From Hofstenia miamia (Eukaryota; Xenacoelomorpha; Acoela), in contig SCFE01000075.1 of the NCBI GenBank assembly GCA_004352715.1, positions 1,907,219 through 1,971,218 on the forward strand: a stretch of 64,000 nt of DNA, written 5' to 3'. Below are positions 36,874 to 49,043 of the stretch, one piece after another; positions within the stretch are counted from its first letter, which is position 1; every line of letters begins with the position of its first letter. The notes below the pieces were generated by a model, which worked only from the letters and a program-made list of their open reading frames with translations, searched no databases and was not told where the DNA came from. A program made the position numbers and the translations under genes.

Positions 36874-37587
36874 GACTGAAAATTACGTGAAAATCATTCT
36901 GATAGTTTCAAAAAATTTCCAGTTTTTCTAAGCATTCAGGAACCCACTGAGGGAACTCAATATTGGTCCTATGACTTAGCGGCTTATGTCGTTCGAAAGA
37001 TTTAGACTTAATCTATATGAATATTAAATATAAACTTGTATAATATATTTTGTCAATTTACACAACGCATAAAAATGTATAGCCTCGCCCCTCAAATAGG
37101 TTGGATTTAAAGATTTTGACTATATATGGGTCTCGGGAGTTTAAAAAATTGTTCTTGCGCTATCAGAAACAAAAACTATTGAATTATTGTATAAAAATTG
37201 AAGTTAAAAGTTTTGGTCAAACTGATTCTGCAAAGGCTATCATTTTTTTTGCAAAGTTAAACATAACCTGTTACGACCATATCTTCAAAAGTACTACATT
37301 TACTCTGACTTTTATACTCGCATATGTTTGTGGTTGTCTAGAAGCCCTAACCCCTTCAGCAAAGGCTATCATTTTCCCATGCCTATTATTGGAGTTAGGG
37401 TTCGGGGTAGGACTAGTTTACTTTAAGGTTAAGTTTGGGGGTTTTAATTTTTCTGCAACCTTGAATTTTCCTAACTAAAATTTCACAAAATTGATAATTT
37501 CAGCAGTAGCCGTTGATACCAAAAATCACTTTTTATTTGTGTAATTTATATGCAAATGCATGCATAACACTCATATTTGTAATTTAG

Positions 37588-37664
37588 TGTAGAAACATTC
37601 AACGGGACAGCTGAAGCAGGATCCGATTACATTCCACTACAAGACACATTAACTTTTGACCCAA
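37588..37664 (+). CDS. NCX: NCX exon: CBD1 middle strands
   Basis: Acceptor TTTAG and donor GTAAGT. Joined to the previous AG it reads SVETFNGTAEAGSDYIPLQD followed by TLTFDP. It matches V.F.TeDGTA.AGSDYe...G.l.F.pg; the aspartate of AGSDY is a CBD1 Ca2+ ligand in NCX1 (D421). 77 bases; it carries one base forward. Confidence 0.95.
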
Positions 37665-38109
37665 GTAAGTTGAATATTTTAAGTCATTTATTTGTTTAAG
37701 GATCCAACAATTGGTCACATTACGAAGTGTTCATTTTACTAAGATTTGAAACGCAAGTTTTTCTTGAAGTTGGACTTGTGTGCAACCCATTTGGTTCTAT
37801 GTCGTCTCTAAGAATTTTCTTAATTATTTTAGATAAACTGCTTGATGATAGCACAAAAAGTACCCAACAAAGGGAAAAATCATTTGATGGGGTGCTAAAA
37901 AATACATCATATCAGATTAACTCGATTGAAAGCAATCAATCCAATGACTGTTTTGCATTTCTGGGTTGCTCATAAGAACTTTTTGTTGAATTTTGTTCAT
38001 TTTATTTCGTTTCAATTTCCATGAAGTTTCCGTAAAAAAAATTTCAGTGAAAATGAAGATCCATGGAAAAGCTTTCGTGCATATTAAGTGCAACTAACAA
38101 TTTTGTTAA

Positions 38110-38710
38110 GGATCACCTAATATACGAAGTAAAATCAATCCAGTTATAGTAATTGCCATTTGATGTCAGCACCCTTTACTTTAGTAACAGCTTCAACTCG
38201 CTGTGCAATTAATTTTTTTAAAGGTAGATTGCAGTTAAGAATCTCTGAGCCAAACAGCAATGACTAGTTGAATAAGAATTTTGTTAGTGGTGCAATCCAA
38301 ACTCCGATATCTTGCTTTACATGGATTGTCCAGAGATGTTCAATTGATGTTAAGTCAATCAGGAATTCAAAAAGGCTACTTTTGCTGAAATGGAATTGTA
38401 GCAAATCATGTTGAAAAATTGCACAAAGTTTTGATTTGAGGCATATTGAGCATTTTTCTCGAGAATCTTAATGTTATTTAGTTTTGATCATCACATCCAC
38501 ACAAGTATGTAGTCTTGTCCCATTCATCAATTCTTTGTAAATACTGTGAGCATAATTCTCTGAACCCTAAAAGAAATCCCTGAAAAAGGCGGTCCTCCAG
38601 TCAAAGGATGTTCAATGATACCTATTAATCGTTTATTCATTTTTGAATGAATATATATTTTGTTTACACCACATTTTTTTCTTCCAACCGCCATCAGATG
38701 ACATTTAATA
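38110..38710 (-). pseudogene. Tc1-like transposase fragment
   Basis: Minus strand from about 38700: TSDGGWKKKMWCKQNIYS, then QHDLLQFHFSKSS (about 38390) and IEHLWTIHVKQDIGVW (about 38340), corresponding to the QqD.aP.H...... and sPDLnpIEh.W blocks of the DDE domain. Stops and frameshifts throughout. It differs in sequence from the two neighbouring Tc1-like relics, so it belongs to another family. Confidence 0.6.
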
Positions 38711-38967
38711 ATGATGAAATTTGCCTGCCATTTTTATCTAGTAATTTTGAATTATAAATTTTTTTGTTAACATGTTGTGTACACATTCATTGTGTTGTAG
38801 CAATCCAAAACAGTGAATAAAATCCAACCTTGAACATAAAGACCTCACACTAGATATAAAATACAAACTAACTGAATTTTATTAAAAGAACATTTTAAAC
38901 CCCTACAAAGCAACATTCAAATGGAATACACGGATTTTTTGTATTTAATAGGGTATTTTATATTTTA

Positions 38968-39869
38968 CTACGGCTTGTACCATCCTTGGCATCCATTTAA
39001 ACAAGTTGGCAATGTACCCGTCAGGAATGTTAACAAGATATTCTTTTATTTCTGGTCATATATAATTTTTACTGCAATTTTACCATTATCGCCAATTCTC
39101 TTTAACTGATCCCATACATTTTCAATCAGATTGAAGTCCGGTGACATCGCTGCCTAATCGGGCAGAAGCATAACTCCTCAGTTTTCTTTAAATTGCTAAG
39201 CTTCACTGGACTTATGATAAGGTGCGTTGTCTTGTTGCAGAAAGTGATCTTGATCCAACAGGGGTAATAGAAAAGCCCTCATGATATTAACCATCGTTTT
39301 AGCCACTCTTAACAGAACTCGGATCATAAAACTCCATATTGCTGCAAAAACCATAATTGATTTATGTCGACCAGAGCTAAATATCGCACCTTGAATCGAT
39401 GTACTTAACCCGTAGGTCTCCTGATGAATTACACTAGTCTCGTTCGAAATTTTGCACCCCATTCTTCAGAAAATACAACACAGCTAATTTTTACGACACC
39501 AGTGTAATCTAGAATTCGTGTGATGCAAATTTAGGAGAGGTTTTTGGATCGGTGTCTTCCAAATAATCCATACTTCCTAATGAATACTGCTGACCATCAC
39601 TCCAACTATTTCTTAATTCTCTGGGTTTCATTTTTCGACAAATTACAAACATCCTCGTAATATGCATCTGGATTTTTTGAACTTCGTTGAACACCCTTCT
39701 GGCTTTACTCGTTGAATTCGGCCTTCAGTTTTAAAAGGGATTACAATTCACCTGACAGTAAAAATCTTGATATTGATAAATGTTCTGCAAATTCTTTTTG
39801 AAACAGTCCTAATTGGAATTTTTGAACCACCTGTTTTCTGACATGATTGGGCGGAGGTTTATGTCCCAT
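38968..39869 (-). pseudogene. Tc1-like transposase, near full length but disrupted
   Basis: Minus-strand ATG at 39869 opens MGHKPPPNHVRKQVVQKFQL, a helix-turn-helix start. It continues through GRHRSKNLS and SIMVFAAIWSFMI to FLQQDNAPYHKSSEA (39230-39196), SPDFNLIENVWDQLKRIGDN (about 39150-39090), and ends near CQGWYKP. The order is that of a complete Tc1 transposase of about 300 codons. Several stops and frame changes interrupt it. Antisense to the exchanger. Confidence 0.82.
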
Positions 39870-40430
39870 GTTTTCAGGAGTAAGCAGATTTCGTTGATAG
39901 TCTTACGTGGGTAGGCGAGATAAAGAATTGTTTAGCTTTTGACAATTCACGGTGGGTTCTGCATGATTTCTGTGTTTGAATGCAATTACAAAGTTACATG
40001 TGCGACCTTTATGTTCACGATTATAGTTTATTAATAAAATTGACCGCAAAATACCATACAGCAGCATTAGTAAAAAATGTTGCAATGGAATTAAAATACC
40101 TTCCGAAAAATGTTTGCTGAGAAGGAAAAGCTGATGTTTTTAGTTTATAAATTTTGATTGTTCAAGGTTTACCCAGCTGTTCCAATTAATATAAAGAAGT
40201 AAAATATGAGATAGTCGAATATAAGTTATCAATAAATATAAAATAATTGAGAGCGAAATAGGCCTCTAATCACAAAAAAAGGTTAAAGACGTAATAAATG
40301 CAGAAACTAGGATTTAGAATCTTGCTAATGTAATGTGTACTCGTAATATAAAACAAAATCAGTAGGGTCCCTTCTCAAATTAGATTGCGTGAGTTCATTC
40401 GAATTTATATACATGTAAGCCCAATAAGCA

Positions 40431-40648
40431 GTAAAACGTTTAGAAAAGGTCTTAAAATGGCTTATAAAACATCTGGAAGACGTTTAGAAATGGCATCTGT
40501 GTTAGGTGTAGAGGAGGTGCTTGAAACTTTTAGAATACGTCTAGAAACCGTTTTACAACATCATTTCGTGGAAACTAGATGAAATTTAGCATCGTTTAAA
40601 AAATGCGTTTTATGCAACTTTTAGAAGACGTGCATTATGACGTTTTAC
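40431..40648. repeat. Short inverted repeat GTAAAACG...CGTTTTAC with internal repeats
   Basis: GTAAAACGTT at 40431 and CGTTTTAC at 40641 are inverted. Between them ACGTTTAGAAA-like motifs recur in both directions. Could be a small MITE; the evidence is thin. Confidence 0.35.
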
Positions 40649-40796
40649 AATGTGTTATGCCAATATACGACGGATAAAAAACATTTTATTCTTTATGGTA
40701 GCCATTCTGAGGCCACACATTGAAATTTTAGTGAAACTTTTATTTACTATGTAGTGCACATTTTTAATAGTTTAGGTTATATCCTACTAATTTTAG

Positions 40797-40946
40797 ATGA
40801 AAGTCAAAAACAAATAACAATTGAAATCATAGATGATGATGTGTATGAAGAAGATGAGACATTTTTTGTCAAGTTATTTTGTTCAGATCCAGCAGGCGTT
40901 ATTGGAAAAAAGGGCATTGCAACGGTCATTATCATGAATGATGATG
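40797..40946 (+). CDS. NCX: NCX exon: CBD1 Ca2+-binding end
   Basis: Acceptor TTTTAG. With the carried A it reads NESQKQITIEIIDDDVYEED followed by ETFFVKLFCSD and GIATVIIMNDD. IIDDDVYEEDE matches IIDDDIFEEDE of NCX1, which supplies most Ca2+ ligands of CBD1. The second acidic cluster is NDD(E) against FDDD in NCX1: the first aspartate is asparagine, the other two are kept. Ca2+ sensing by CBD1 is therefore likely preserved (inference). Confidence 0.96.
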
Positions 40947-43900
40947 GTAACAAAACTTTTGTTAAATTCATCTTAGATATAACAATAATAAAAGTACAGT
41001 ACTCCATTCAAGATATCACTTTGAAAACTTAGATTAGGGAAAATTATTATTTGATTATCCTAAGCTGATAAAACACTATATTCAATATTGACTTTATAAA
41101 ATATGCTTGAACTTATGTTCAATCAAATTTATAAATGGGCTGGGTAGCCCAAATATATTGTTGGAATCATGGCATGGCCGGACCGGATATGAAGTTTTGA
41201 TTAAATTAGTACTATTTTGCCTAAAATTAGTAAAAGATATTAAAAAATACTTTGAAATGCTTTCTCTAAGTATGATGTAAGTATCATTTCTGTTCCAGCC
41301 CCATTGAAATAATTCTTCCCTCAAATACCATAAGTTTGGATGGTCATAGAGGACTCAACGTTTCATACACTTTGCAGGCAGAGCTTTAGCTGGGTCAGGC
41401 TGGGCCGAAATTATACGATTGATGAAGCTACCGACCTAAGTAATGATAGTAGAAAATTACCAGACAGGTTGAAAACGCGACCGCTTACAATTCTGTGTAC
41501 AATTATAAATTTGGTTATAAGTACATAAATTAAAAATTGCTATTTATATATTTTTATTTCTTTTAATGAGTTTCTGACAAGATTCAAAATTATTATTTTT
41601 TAAGAACATTAAAAAATGCTTTCTTCTCAATATTCCTTTAGTTCCTAAAGAGCATATTTTATGAGTACGTATGTTCATAACACAAATAGAATGATTAAAA
41701 TGCATTATACAAGTGGAGAGTACTGTCAATGGAAAGAATGCTTTGAATTTTACTAAAGAAATTATTTGAAAAGGTATGTGCAACTAAAGACATTTCAGAA
41801 TATTTTTCGCAATACAACACGGTGTCATTGCTTCCTGGATGTAAAGAATGATCCAAATATTTCAGCTGTTTGATTGCAAGAATAATAACTCATTGTTTGA
41901 AGATTTGATACCTGGTGGCATATTCTCATATTCTTAAAAAGATTTTTTATAGCACATCATCATTTAGAAACAACAAAGTGTTTTTTGATTTCATACCAAT
42001 TAAAATGTGTAATGATGAACAAAAACAATTATTGAAAGAACTTTGAAAAAATTTGATTATCATTTAAACTACTGTACAAGTGATTGAAATATTTAAGTAT
42101 GTATTTTACAATTTACAACGTTTGGTAGGCAGTTGAATATAATATTTATGCCTGTGACAGAGATCAGTGTTGTAAGTGCGTCATGCTTTTCCTACCTAAC
42201 CCAAACAGCTTTTTCCGAAAACGCACCCAAATCAAATAGAAATTTTAAAATTTGCCCATCCCGACCAATTAAGGAGTGCAGAATTCGCAATCAATTCTAT
42301 TAATATACGTTCCCTCACATGAAGTACTGAATACTGATTAGGGTTCCAGCAAAGAATTAAACTTTCTGAGAAAGTAAAAGAATGCTATAAAGTGAGCAAA
42401 AACCTCATGTCATAGATTTAGTCAATATTATCAATTGACGAGCACTACCCATTTTTGGAAAACTTAAGACAATCGAATAGAACCCATTTGTTTCTCTTAA
42501 AAATACTACCCTCCTTTGAAACCTGACAAAGATGTTAACAGGTCTATTTAGAATTGAAAAAGACAAGATGTATTCTTGATTAAACTACAAAAGATAATTT
42601 TAAAAAAATTTAATGTACACCATTTGGATTGTTGATTTCTAATACAAATATATGTATCTTCTAATAATTTACTTTGTGTACTCAAAATATTTTTTTATAA
42701 ATTGGGCCTAAGATGGGTTTGAGAAAGTCTGCATATGGGCCAGATCGAACTTCAAAATAGAATTTCATTTTCAAAACTGGTTTAGATTTTAAATTTATAA
42801 CTGATTGAGACAATATAGCATTTTTAGTGTAAAATATATTATTTTGTTCATACCATACAATAGTTTTAACTTTTTGACTTGCTTGAAATGAATAAATGGT
42901 CAGATGAATGGTACTATTGTCAAATAATTTTTGCATATGGCTAAAGCTCTGAGATGTAGTTAATACATTGGAAGAAAAACTTTTGATTCATTCAACTGTA
43001 TAATTGCTAAAGTTAATCTAGCATCTGCTTTCCAAGTAGCAGGTGACAGTAGAAAACATCCAATTACTTCTTTTCAAATTTAACAAAATTGACTTAATTT
43101 AAAAACGCAATTAATCAATGTTTTTAATTGTTAATTTCTATACCAATAAAAATATTAATTGAAGCGAAACATTTTACTAGTTTTTCAACAGAGATAGATT
43201 GAATTCAGATTCCTTTCAAAATTGAAAATTTTTGAATACCCTATCTGAAAACACCAGAAAAACCTTACCATTACTACAACGCAAAGAGATTGAAGCACCA
43301 TAACAAGCCATTAAATTTACGTCTCTAAGACTCCAATAAAACAAAAGAACTTCTGTCAAATCGTGCTTTATTGACAACGACAAACGAAATATTATATATC
43401 AATGTCAAAAAGATTTATAGAAATGATGCCTAGAGGTGAAATTATAAGTTGTTTGCTTCAAATGCAATTCTCATAACTGATTTGGATAATGATTTCGCAT
43501 TGCCAAATACAGTTCTGCCTTGCTAGTTGATAATAACCATTGAATTTTTAAACAAAAATATTTTATACAACACAATGCCGCCCTATGCATATTAGAAATA
43601 CCAGGGTCACTTGAACAATTAAAATAACTATTTATCAGAATTTACAGAAATTGGTACAATTTTGAAAATTGCAATGATCCTTTCTTTGTCATTGTCATTG
43701 AATGACAATATAACATATTTTATGGGGAAATTTTTCTTTATTCAGCTCAAGTTGTTCTCAAATTTAAGCAATTTTGGCAGTAAGTAGTTATAATTAAAAT
43801 AATAAAGAATCAGCATAAAGTTTCTAAAGTGGTTATCCTTTTCCTAAATAATTTTTTCTAAATTTTCGGATCGTTTTGTACAGGAATTTTTAACGATGCT

Positions 43901-44797
43901 ACTTCAGGATCTATAATCCCTCTTTAAATTTTATAATATTTAATGTGGTATATATATATATATAGGGGTGTAGTGTAGAAAAAAATATATGTGTATCAAC
44001 CGGTGTAGAATTTATATAAAATCTATTATTATAGCAGTTCTAGCTATTAATATAATACAGATTTGGAGCCGGTCAGGATTTTTGCTGATCCGACTGTACC
44101 GGAAAATTTTTTCTTCAACCGGTCTATTTTTCCAGAATTTTGACCGCTTTCGACTGGCGCTCAGAATTTGATGTTTGCGACTCGACGGCATATTCTCTCG
44201 AAGTTGGGGAATGGCAGCGCAAAAGGTTTCAGTATTGGTGGCCAGAAAGTGAAAATTCGGGCCAATATTTTGGCGATGGCATGCAAAATTCCGTTACTTA
44301 TGCCTCTTGTATATTCATGTTATGAAAATGATATTGCAAAAATATATGATGCCTATATCACTAATCCAATGCATAAAACTTAAATTCAAAATAATGGAAA
44401 TATTAATACCCTCATTACTAAGAACTATATGAATATTTAGCAATTGTGTTGCTACTAAACTTGCCAAAAATCATAAGCAAGCCGGGTTTGTGTGCAATTC
44501 TGTTTTCGGATTTTCATGTACTTTTTTCAAATGAAAGGACTTTCAACAAATTTGGTTTTATGTGCATATGTTGTTGGAAACATTTATGATCTTGCTTTTT
44601 AGTACGAAAAATACGTTTTTTTCTCCCCCATGTGCAAAGTAAGTGGTCTAACACAAACGCCTTTATAAGGTTGATGCCACGCTTTCTTAATATTCGTGAC
44701 TAAAGGCTGCTTATTTTAGAGTGATAGAACTTACAATGCCTAATTAGCTTAACTGTTATTAACCAATTGGCAACTGGTAAATCCATTACCTTCAGTT

Positions 44798-45440
44798 ATG
44801 TTATACCATTGTGTTACATACTCTGTTCGTGCTCCTTTTTGCTCATCACGGCCAATTTTTGATTATAATAATAGACCGACTGAACTGCGCCGCACGTTTT
44901 GCAAATGGGCCAAAGGAATAATTGCTGCTGAAGATGAATTTTCCAACAAAATTGTATTAAACGAGGAGGCTCATTTTTGGTTAATGGTTATGTTAACAAG
45001 CAAAGTGGCAGAAAAAATAACGGTTTGGTGTGAATTATGGTCTGGTGGAATTATTGACCCATATGTCTTCGCAATGACGAGAGCGAGAACGTAGCCATCA
45101 ATGGCGAGCGCTACCATACAATGATAAACAACTTTATTTGGTGCCTCTTCTACAAGGTATTGATATTGCAGATAAATGGTTTCAGCAAGACTGAGACAAA
45201 CCATCACGTTCTGCGGGAGATATTTGGTGCCAGAATCATCCCCAGACATGGACCTGTAAATTGGCCGTCTCGTTCAAGCGATTTGACTCCCTTAGATTAT
45301 TTTCTATGGGAATATGTTAAATCCAAGGTTTGCGCTTACAAACCAGAGACAATTCAACAATATTCGACGAGTTATTGCAGAAATTCAGCCTGTGAATATT
45401 GGACTTAAAGATTGTGGTACATTCGCACGATCCGAGGAAA
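44798..45440 (+). pseudogene. Mariner-type transposase fragment
   Basis: Plus strand: LRRTFCKWAKGIIAAEDEFS, then NEEAHFWL (about 44970), EKITVWCELWSGGIIDPYVF (about 45015-45070), and after frame changes FGARIIPRHGPVNWPSRSSD and LTPLDYFLWEYVKSKV (about 45290-45330). These are the catalytic-domain blocks of a mariner-like family common in arthropod and other invertebrate genomes (dEAHFwL.G.vn ... WPpRScDLTPLDyFLWGyvK). At least two frameshifts; N-terminus missing. Confidence 0.82.
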
Positions 45441-45571
45441 TAATATTTAAATATTAAATGGCAAAATGTAATTTTTGTAATAGTATCAAATACATGGGCA
45501 TTAATCATATTTTCATTTATTATTACCTTGAAGTTCTATCAATCTAAAATACACACCTTTTACATTTGTCT

Positions 45572-45572
45572 A

Positions 45573-45604
<32 letters not shown>
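45572..45604. repeat. (AAT)n microsatellite
   Basis: About eleven AAT units. Confidence 0.95.
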
Positions 45605-47256
45605 GTGTAGAAATTTTATGCTCTCAAAAACGCGGAGAATTAATCTCCCGTGGCTTGCACAAAATCACAATCTGTTACCTCAGGAATTATGCACTGAAAT
45701 AATCACTTTGGATTTCGGCCTAAGCATGGTAGGGGCTATCAGTCCTCACTCCTATATCACTTGACCAACGTCAGCCGGCATGTCAAAAATCCTGACCCGA
45801 ACGGTACCGGTTAACCGGTTTTTACTGTGAAACTAGAAAAAATCAAATTGTAAATCTGCACAAGAAATATCTAAGTATTTCTCATTTTCTGAAAGCCTTA
45901 TATATTCTAAACGTTTGACAAGTTACATTGACTTGGAAAATTAGGAGAGATTTATCATCCTATCTCTTCACCAAATGTGCAATTAGAAAATCGTTTTTGA
46001 TATGGGTTCGAAGATGCAATGTCAAAGCATAGCAGAAATAGTCTCATTTTAAGTTCGCTCAAAACTCGTTTTGTATATTTTGTCAAACTGAAAGCATTAT
46101 GCTCTCCCGTCTGTGAATAAATAATTTAGCAGCTTAGCGCTTTGGGTTTCACTCATTGTTAATTTATTTATAACTCTACTTTTGAAAAGCTAGATTTTGT
46201 CTCTATGTTCATAAGAAAAACGTTAAATTGAACAATTTATGAATTTTCAAAAATTTGAGAAACATCAAAAGAAAATTCTTAATATTTTTAATAAATAAAT
46301 CTATACACACTGCGTCCCCATATGATCTTATTCAAAGGCATCTTAATTCAAATCTTTCTGATTTCTAGGGTTTTAATGGCAAACAAAAACATCATTTAAT
46401 AAGTGACCAAATTAATTTATAAATGACTTTAAGCGATTCACATGATATTCACCTGGAAGACAATATTTGAATATTGGAGCATCAAAATCACTAATGATTG
46501 TTAAGTTAAATAGAATGCCAGTCATTTCCGAGAACTTTTGATAATTAGCATTCAGGAAACTATTTTAGCACTACAACGTGGAAAGTGGGGGACACTTTTT
46601 TGCTTAGCTAATTTTTAAATTAGAAATTGTTATATCATAAAATATTGTGCAATAATATATTATTTTATATTTGATCATATTACATTATGTCATATTATAT
46701 TTTGCGCATTGCTTTTAGCCGTAATTTTTTAACATCTGTGATGGTTTCCCGAAATAATTTTTAAACGCTTGTTGTTCACGAACTCCTGAAGACTAAGATC
46801 TGAGAACAAAATAAGGTATAAATTGTCACCTCTTTCTTTTCCTAAGACAACCTCAGACTTTGCACCTTGTGCGCCTGGACGGGACTTACGCAGATTTTCT
46901 TCAAAAAACTAAATATTTCAGGGTCAATCGACCGACTCATTATCTTAGCATTAGATATGGTAGGAATTTGAATGTTTTTACAAAATCTGATTTCTCATTG
47001 AAAGAATATTACTATTCTTATATACTTCAGGCACAAGAATAATTCTTAGCACAAATCTTCATCACTGCATTTGCGGGCCCAACCCCCCAGGTGTGTCCAT
47101 GTAAAAGGCTTTCAATATTTTTAACAGACTTGATAAAATTGTTCAAAAATGTGGATAATTCGATTTGTTACATAGAAGTAACACTAGTAGACATATGAAT
47201 AGCTTTGGTGATGTATTGCATATTTTGTGATTGATAGTAAATGTTTATAATGTATT

Positions 47257-48821
47257 CAGTGGCTTCACCAGCAAATGTTTATTGTGGGGACCCAATAAAT
47301 TGAACATGTTGACTTCACAACGAATTTTAAGGATTATAAGTTCTGTGAACAAAAACTTAAGGAATTTTAAGCATTGCGCATGTGTGGCACGCAAATGAAT
47401 ATTCAAGAATGATCAGGAAGCGAATCCTATCCCAAAATCTAAAATGTGTCAAAAGATAATTGGTGACTAACATGGAGGTGAACGATGGAGGAACTAGCTC
47501 ACCTACCAAGAAGAGCTACTGGCTAGCAGTAACATTAAGGGGAATGTGTCACTATAACTTACACACGCATTATAAAAGTACAAAGTTATATGTAAAAATT
47601 TACAAAAGCAACTAAAAAAATTTTTAAAATTGATAAAGGCTATTTATTATTAAGTGCCTAATTGAAAGTATAAAAAATCAAAATGTATTTATCAAGGAGA
47701 ACGAATTATAAAAATGCCAATCGCCTCTTGTCAGAGAACTTAAAATATTTAAAACCTTTTTTTTCAAATAAGGACTAATACATTTTTTGTGTATTGACAA
47801 AACAATCAGATTAGAACAGCAGTTGACTTGAAAATTTGCATGATCCGACTTTTTTAAAGAAATATTCTCATCTCTGCCTACAGTCCCAACACTATATTTG
47901 CATATTATCAGATTATTGAAAGCATTTGGATAACCATATCCCTAGATAGCATAATTTTAAATCTCAATTCAAATTGTAATATAAATATAAATTTAGGTAC
48001 ACTAACGTCAATATAATGACTTCCTGTCTCACCTAACCATATGCAGCCATTATTAACGCTGCCTAAGTACTATGTTTCTCGTTGGAAGTAAGCATTAGTA
48101 AACTAATGTCTATGTTCCACAGCTTTTGTCTGCCACTGATGAGCCCCCTTTGCAATAAATACTTTCAATCAGAGCTGCTTGTTGTGCATATATGACACAG
48201 TATGAACTTGTCTGGTTTACTTCTACTAACTGCTTAACCCGTTAAAATAGTCTAATATTATTCCAAGTCCCAAATTTTTTATTTATATATAAATGTAATA
48301 GAGTTAACACTGCTTGTGGCAAAACTGTGTTTTAATGATGTTGATTTGGAGATAAATTAATGCTATTTAATTCGTAATGACAATAATGGAAATTCGAGGC
48401 TTTATAGATTGCAATTTTACAATAAAATGTAGCTAAGTCAAGTTAATAGATCCATGTTGTTAATGGCTTGGCTTTGATGTCATAAAAGCCAATTATATTA
48501 CATGGGTAGGATATGAAATTACAGTAAATAAATTTTCAAATTATGTGATTCTTTTAATACCCAATGTAAAAATTTGTCAAGCAAACACCCCCAGTTTTTA
48601 CGTGCCTGCCTATCATTGTTCTTGACAATGAACATTGTTCTTATGTTGAGGTAATTGATAATAATCTTGAAATAACTGCTGTTCTAAAAACTAGATAAAA
48701 TGTAAAGGCTGCTGGTAAAAATATTTATTTAAAAAAGAAAAATTTCCACATCATTTCATTTAATTTTATTTCATTGAAGGGACACAAGCCCACCAAGCCC
48801 CCCTCTCTGCTGATGGCCCTG
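47257..48821. mobile_element. Non-autonomous hAT-like transposon with perfect target duplication
   Basis: Left end CAGTGGCTTCACCAGCA; right end, reverse-complemented, CAGGGCCATCAGCAGA. Both sides are flanked by the same 8 bases, AATGTATT (47249-47256 and 48822-48829), the size made by hAT transposases. CAGnGGC ends followed by G-rich subterminal sequence are typical of hAT elements. No transposase could be read inside its 1565 bases. The element ends 46 bases before the acceptor-flanked NCX exon at 48876. Confidence 0.88.
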
Positions 48822-48875
48822 AATGTATTACTTGTTATATCGTATTTATTTATTTATTTATTATTTTATACTTAG

Positions 48876-49043
48876 AACCTGGAACTCTTGAGTTTGAGCA
48901 ATCTAGCTTTCTTGTTAAAGGTAGCAGTGGATTTGCAAAAATACCAATCATCAGACAAAATGGAAATGACGGAGAAATAGAAATATCTTACAAAACAGAA
49001 GACATTTCTTCCAAAGACGCACTGTGTTATGAATTATCTCAAG
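48876..49043 (+). CDS. NCX: NCX exon: start of CBD2 (second Calx-beta domain)
   Basis: Acceptor ACTTAG, donor GTAAGT. With the carried G it reads EPGTLEFEQSSFLVKGSSGF, then AKIPIIRQNGNDGEIEISYK and TEDISSKDALCYELSQ. It matches hAGIFtFEe....v.Es.G...v.vlRt.GarG.v.vpYkT.eGtA of CBD2. It lies immediately downstream of the hAT insertion, so its branch point and pyrimidine tract fall in the short 46-base remainder or in the element end. Confidence 0.92.

Larger units (their letters stand above)
29970..37587 (+). other. Exchanger intron, 7618 bases
   Basis: Holds TA tracts (about 30033-30049 and 30247-30271), a Tc1-like transposon (32493-33823), and a 362-base tandem duplication (36152-36873). The 37.1-37.5 kb part repeats the phrase CAAAGGCTATCATTTT twice. 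Confidence 0.85.
37665..40796 (+). other. Exchanger intron, 3132 bases
   Basis: Mostly filled by two separate decayed Tc1-like transposase genes (38110-38710 and 38968-39869). A short inverted repeat occurs at 40431-40648. Confidence 0.85.
40947..48875 (+). other. Exchanger intron, 7929 bases
   Basis: Holds a mariner-type relic (44798-45440), an (AAT)n tract (45572-45604) and a hAT-like element (47257-48821). The remaining stretches (41.0-43.9 kb and 45.9-47.2 kb) are AT-rich with no recognisable content. Confidence 0.85.

Noticed and set aside
42682-42936. 84-codon minus-strand frame sharing a TYADF/PYADF phrase with one at 46860-47042
   Set aside because: The similarity is a few residues only and neither has a recognisable domain; I could not support a shared gene or transposase.
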